A program made the position numbers and the translations under genes. DNA of 15,114 bases from Bacteroidota bacterium (lineage in GTDB: Bacteria > Bacteroidota > Bacteroidia > Flavobacteriales_F > PHOS-HE28), in NCBI GenBank assembly GCA_023428865.1, contig JAEYWT010000405.1:1-15114 (forward strand). The letters are read 5' to 3'. Positions 14,100-15,114 of the stretch are shown here, piece after piece; position 1 is the first letter of the stretch, and the number at the start of each line of letters is the position of its first letter. The notes under the pieces were generated by a model. That model made no database searches and was not told the DNA's origin. It was given only the letters and a program-made list of their open reading frames with translations.

Positions 14100-14132
14100 A
14101 GAGGGGGGCTAAGGCCTCCCTCTTTTTATTTT
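14100..14132 (+). terminator. Rho-independent terminator after tsf
   Basis: AGAGGGGGGC (14100-14109) pairs with GCCTCCCTCT (14114-14123) around a TAAG loop: ten pairs including one G-U. A T-rich tract, TTTTATTTT (14124-14132), follows. It is 21 bp past the tsf stop and is the only clear intrinsic terminator in the window. Confidence 0.88.
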
Positions 14133-14133
14133 G
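14126..14133 (+). promoter_or_regulatory. Possible pyrH -7 box overlapping the terminator T-tract
   Basis: TTATTTTG is one base from TAnnTTTG and lies 14 bp before the pyrH start, using the same bases as the terminator's T-tract. No TTG is present upstream, where the G-rich terminator stem sits. Confidence 0.3.
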
Positions 14134-14147
14134 CCCCACTTCCAAGC

Positions 14148-14858
14148 ATGGCCAACAAGTACAAACGCATCCTCCTGAAGCTTTCCGGTGAAAGCCTCAT
14201 GGGCAACAAGTCCTACGGCATCGACAGCGAGCGCCTGAACCAATATGCCGATGAGATCATCGCCATTGCCAACGCCGGTGTGCAGGTGGCCGTGGTGATC
14301 GGTGGTGGCAACATCTACCGCGGCATGCAGGCCGAAGGTGCCATCGATCGGGTGCAAGGCGACCACATGGGCATGTTGGCCACGGTGATCAATAGCCTGG
14401 CCCTGCAAAGCGCCTTGGAGGCAAAAGACTACAAGACACGCTTGCTCAGCGCCATCAAGATGGAGCAGATCGCTGAACCCTTCATCCGCCGCCGGGCCGT
14501 GCGCCATTTGGAGAAAGGCCGCATCGTGATCTTCGGCGCCGGCACGGGTAATCCGTACTTCACCACCGACACGGCCGCCAGCTTGCGGGCCATCGAGATC
14601 GAAGCCGATGTGATCCTCAAAGGCACACGCGTGGATGGCATCTATACGGCCGATCCCGAAAAGGATAGGACGGCCACCAAATACGAGCGCATCTCGTTCG
14701 ACGAGGTCTACGCGAAGGGCCTCAATGTGATGGACATGACCGCCTTCACCCTGTGCAAGGAGAATAACCTGCCCATCATCGTGTTCGATATGAACAAGCC
14801 CGGTAACCTGGGCCGTTTGGTGGCTGGCGATCCAGTGGGTACCCTGGTCGAACTGTGA
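14148..14858 (+). CDS. pyrH: UMP kinase (uridylate kinase)
   Basis: This 236-residue enzyme of the amino-acid-kinase fold phosphorylates UMP to UDP with ATP in pyrimidine nucleotide synthesis; it is a cytosolic hexamer in characterised bacteria. Marks: ILLKLSGESLMG (8-19), VIGGGNIYRG (50-59), GDHMGMLATVINSLAL (71-86), GAGTGNPYFTTDTAA (130-144), LKGTRVDGIYTADP (157-170) and DMTAF (196-200). The length is normal. It lies 69 bp after tsf beyond a terminator, and 45 bp before frr, the usual pyrH-frr neighbours. Confidence 0.97.
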   Translation: MANKYKRILLKLSGESLMGNKSYGIDSERLNQYADEIIAIANAGVQVAVVIGGGNIYRGMQAEGAIDRVQGDHMGMLATVINSLALQSALEAKDYKTRLLSAIKMEQIAEPFIRRRAVRHLEKGRIVIFGAGTGNPYFTTDTAASLRAIEIEADVILKGTRVDGIYTADPEKDRTATKYERISFDEVYAKGLNVMDMTAFTLCKENNLPIIVFDMNKPGNLGRLVAGDPVGTLVEL

Positions 14859-14876
14859 TCGTGGATCACCCCGGAT

Positions 14877-14884
14877 TACTTTTG
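14877..14884 (+). promoter_or_regulatory. frr -7 promoter box
   Basis: TACTTTTG matches TAnnTTTG perfectly in the 45-bp gap between pyrH and frr, 19 bp before the frr start. The expected TTG is only present as CTG (14853-14855, 21 bp away). The box suggests that frr has its own promoter besides any read-through from pyrH. Confidence 0.5.
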
Positions 14885-14903
14885 CACACCGAAACGCCCT
14901 GAG

Positions 14904-15114
14904 ATGATCGATACCGCCGCCACCATCAAGACCTGCGAAGAGCAGATGAGCAAAGCCGTTGAACACCTGGACAACGAGCTACAGAAGATCCGCGCAGGCG
15001 CGGCCAACCCCGGTATGCTCGATACGGTCCGCGTGGATTACTACGGCCAGATGGTGCCTCTTTCTCAAGTGGCTTCCGTGAACACCGGTGATGCACGAAC
15101 CCTGTTCGTAAAGC
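14904..15114 (+). CDS. frr: Ribosome recycling factor, N-terminal part (3' truncated by window)
   Basis: Seventy codons are visible before the window ends; the frame is open at 15114. The translation begins MIDTAATIKTCEEQMSKAVE, continues with a HLDNELQKIRAGAANPGMLD segment and then VRVDYYGQMVPLSQVASVNT. This is the standard RRF start: the first helix ending in the R-A-G-x-A-x-P motif, then the second domain. RRF acts with EF-G to split post-termination ribosomes. It follows pyrH, its usual neighbour, with a possible promoter of its own in the spacer. Confidence 0.95.
   Translation, partial: MIDTAATIKTCEEQMSKAVEHLDNELQKIRAGAANPGMLDTVRVDYYGQMVPLSQVASVNTGDARTLFVK

Noticed and set aside
14109..14966. 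Open frame of 285 codons on the minus strand over pyrH
   Set aside because: Antisense to the clear UMP kinase gene; His/Asp/Gly-rich translation without family character.

Overview
The window comes from a GC-rich member of the Bacteroidota, probably an environmental lineage near the Flavobacteriales (the order is an inference). Three things support this. Ribosomal genes run rplM-rpsI-rpsB-tsf, followed by pyrH and frr. A small 'cytochrome B-like' membrane protein typical of the phylum is present. Several genes have upstream boxes resembling the Bacteroidota -7 element TAnnTTTG (perfect, or as TAnnTTCG) with no clear Shine-Dalgarno sequence. Coding density is very high, and no gap exceeds about 120 bp. 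I see no tRNA, rRNA, IS element, prophage, CRISPR array or recognisable defence system.

Layout. Bases 1-603 hold the C-terminal part of a membrane acyltransferase, which meets a class A penicillin-binding protein gene tail to tail with a 4-bp overlap. A minus-strand block (5917 down to 600) reads trpS, a small four-helix membrane protein, a monohaem c-type cytochrome lipoprotein, hflX and the penicillin-binding protein. The last four genes are tightly packed and probably form one operon. trpS is divergent from a plus-strand pair, plsC-gatC (ATGA overlap). Then come a CPBP-family membrane protein that has lost its catalytic histidines, a TylF/MycF-type methyltransferase, kbl, and a protein with a SiaB-like (DUF6272-like) kinase domain plus what looks like a degenerate second copy of the same fold.

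From 11300 to the end the window is translation machinery and its partners: rplM, rpsI, rpsB, tsf, a strong intrinsic terminator, pyrH, and the start of frr (cut by the window edge). The spacers in this cluster hold most of the unexplained structure: two palindromes about three helical turns apart around the rplM promoter, a 47-nt hairpin between rpsI and rpsB, and two mutually exclusive hairpins between rpsB and tsf. These are candidates for ribosomal-protein or elongation-factor autoregulation.

Most of the window is housekeeping. I found no clear novel multi-gene system. The best leads are the duplicated SiaB-like protein, the catalytically degenerate CPBP protein, the RNA structures in the ribosomal cluster, and the cytochrome pair linked to hflX and the penicillin-binding protein.
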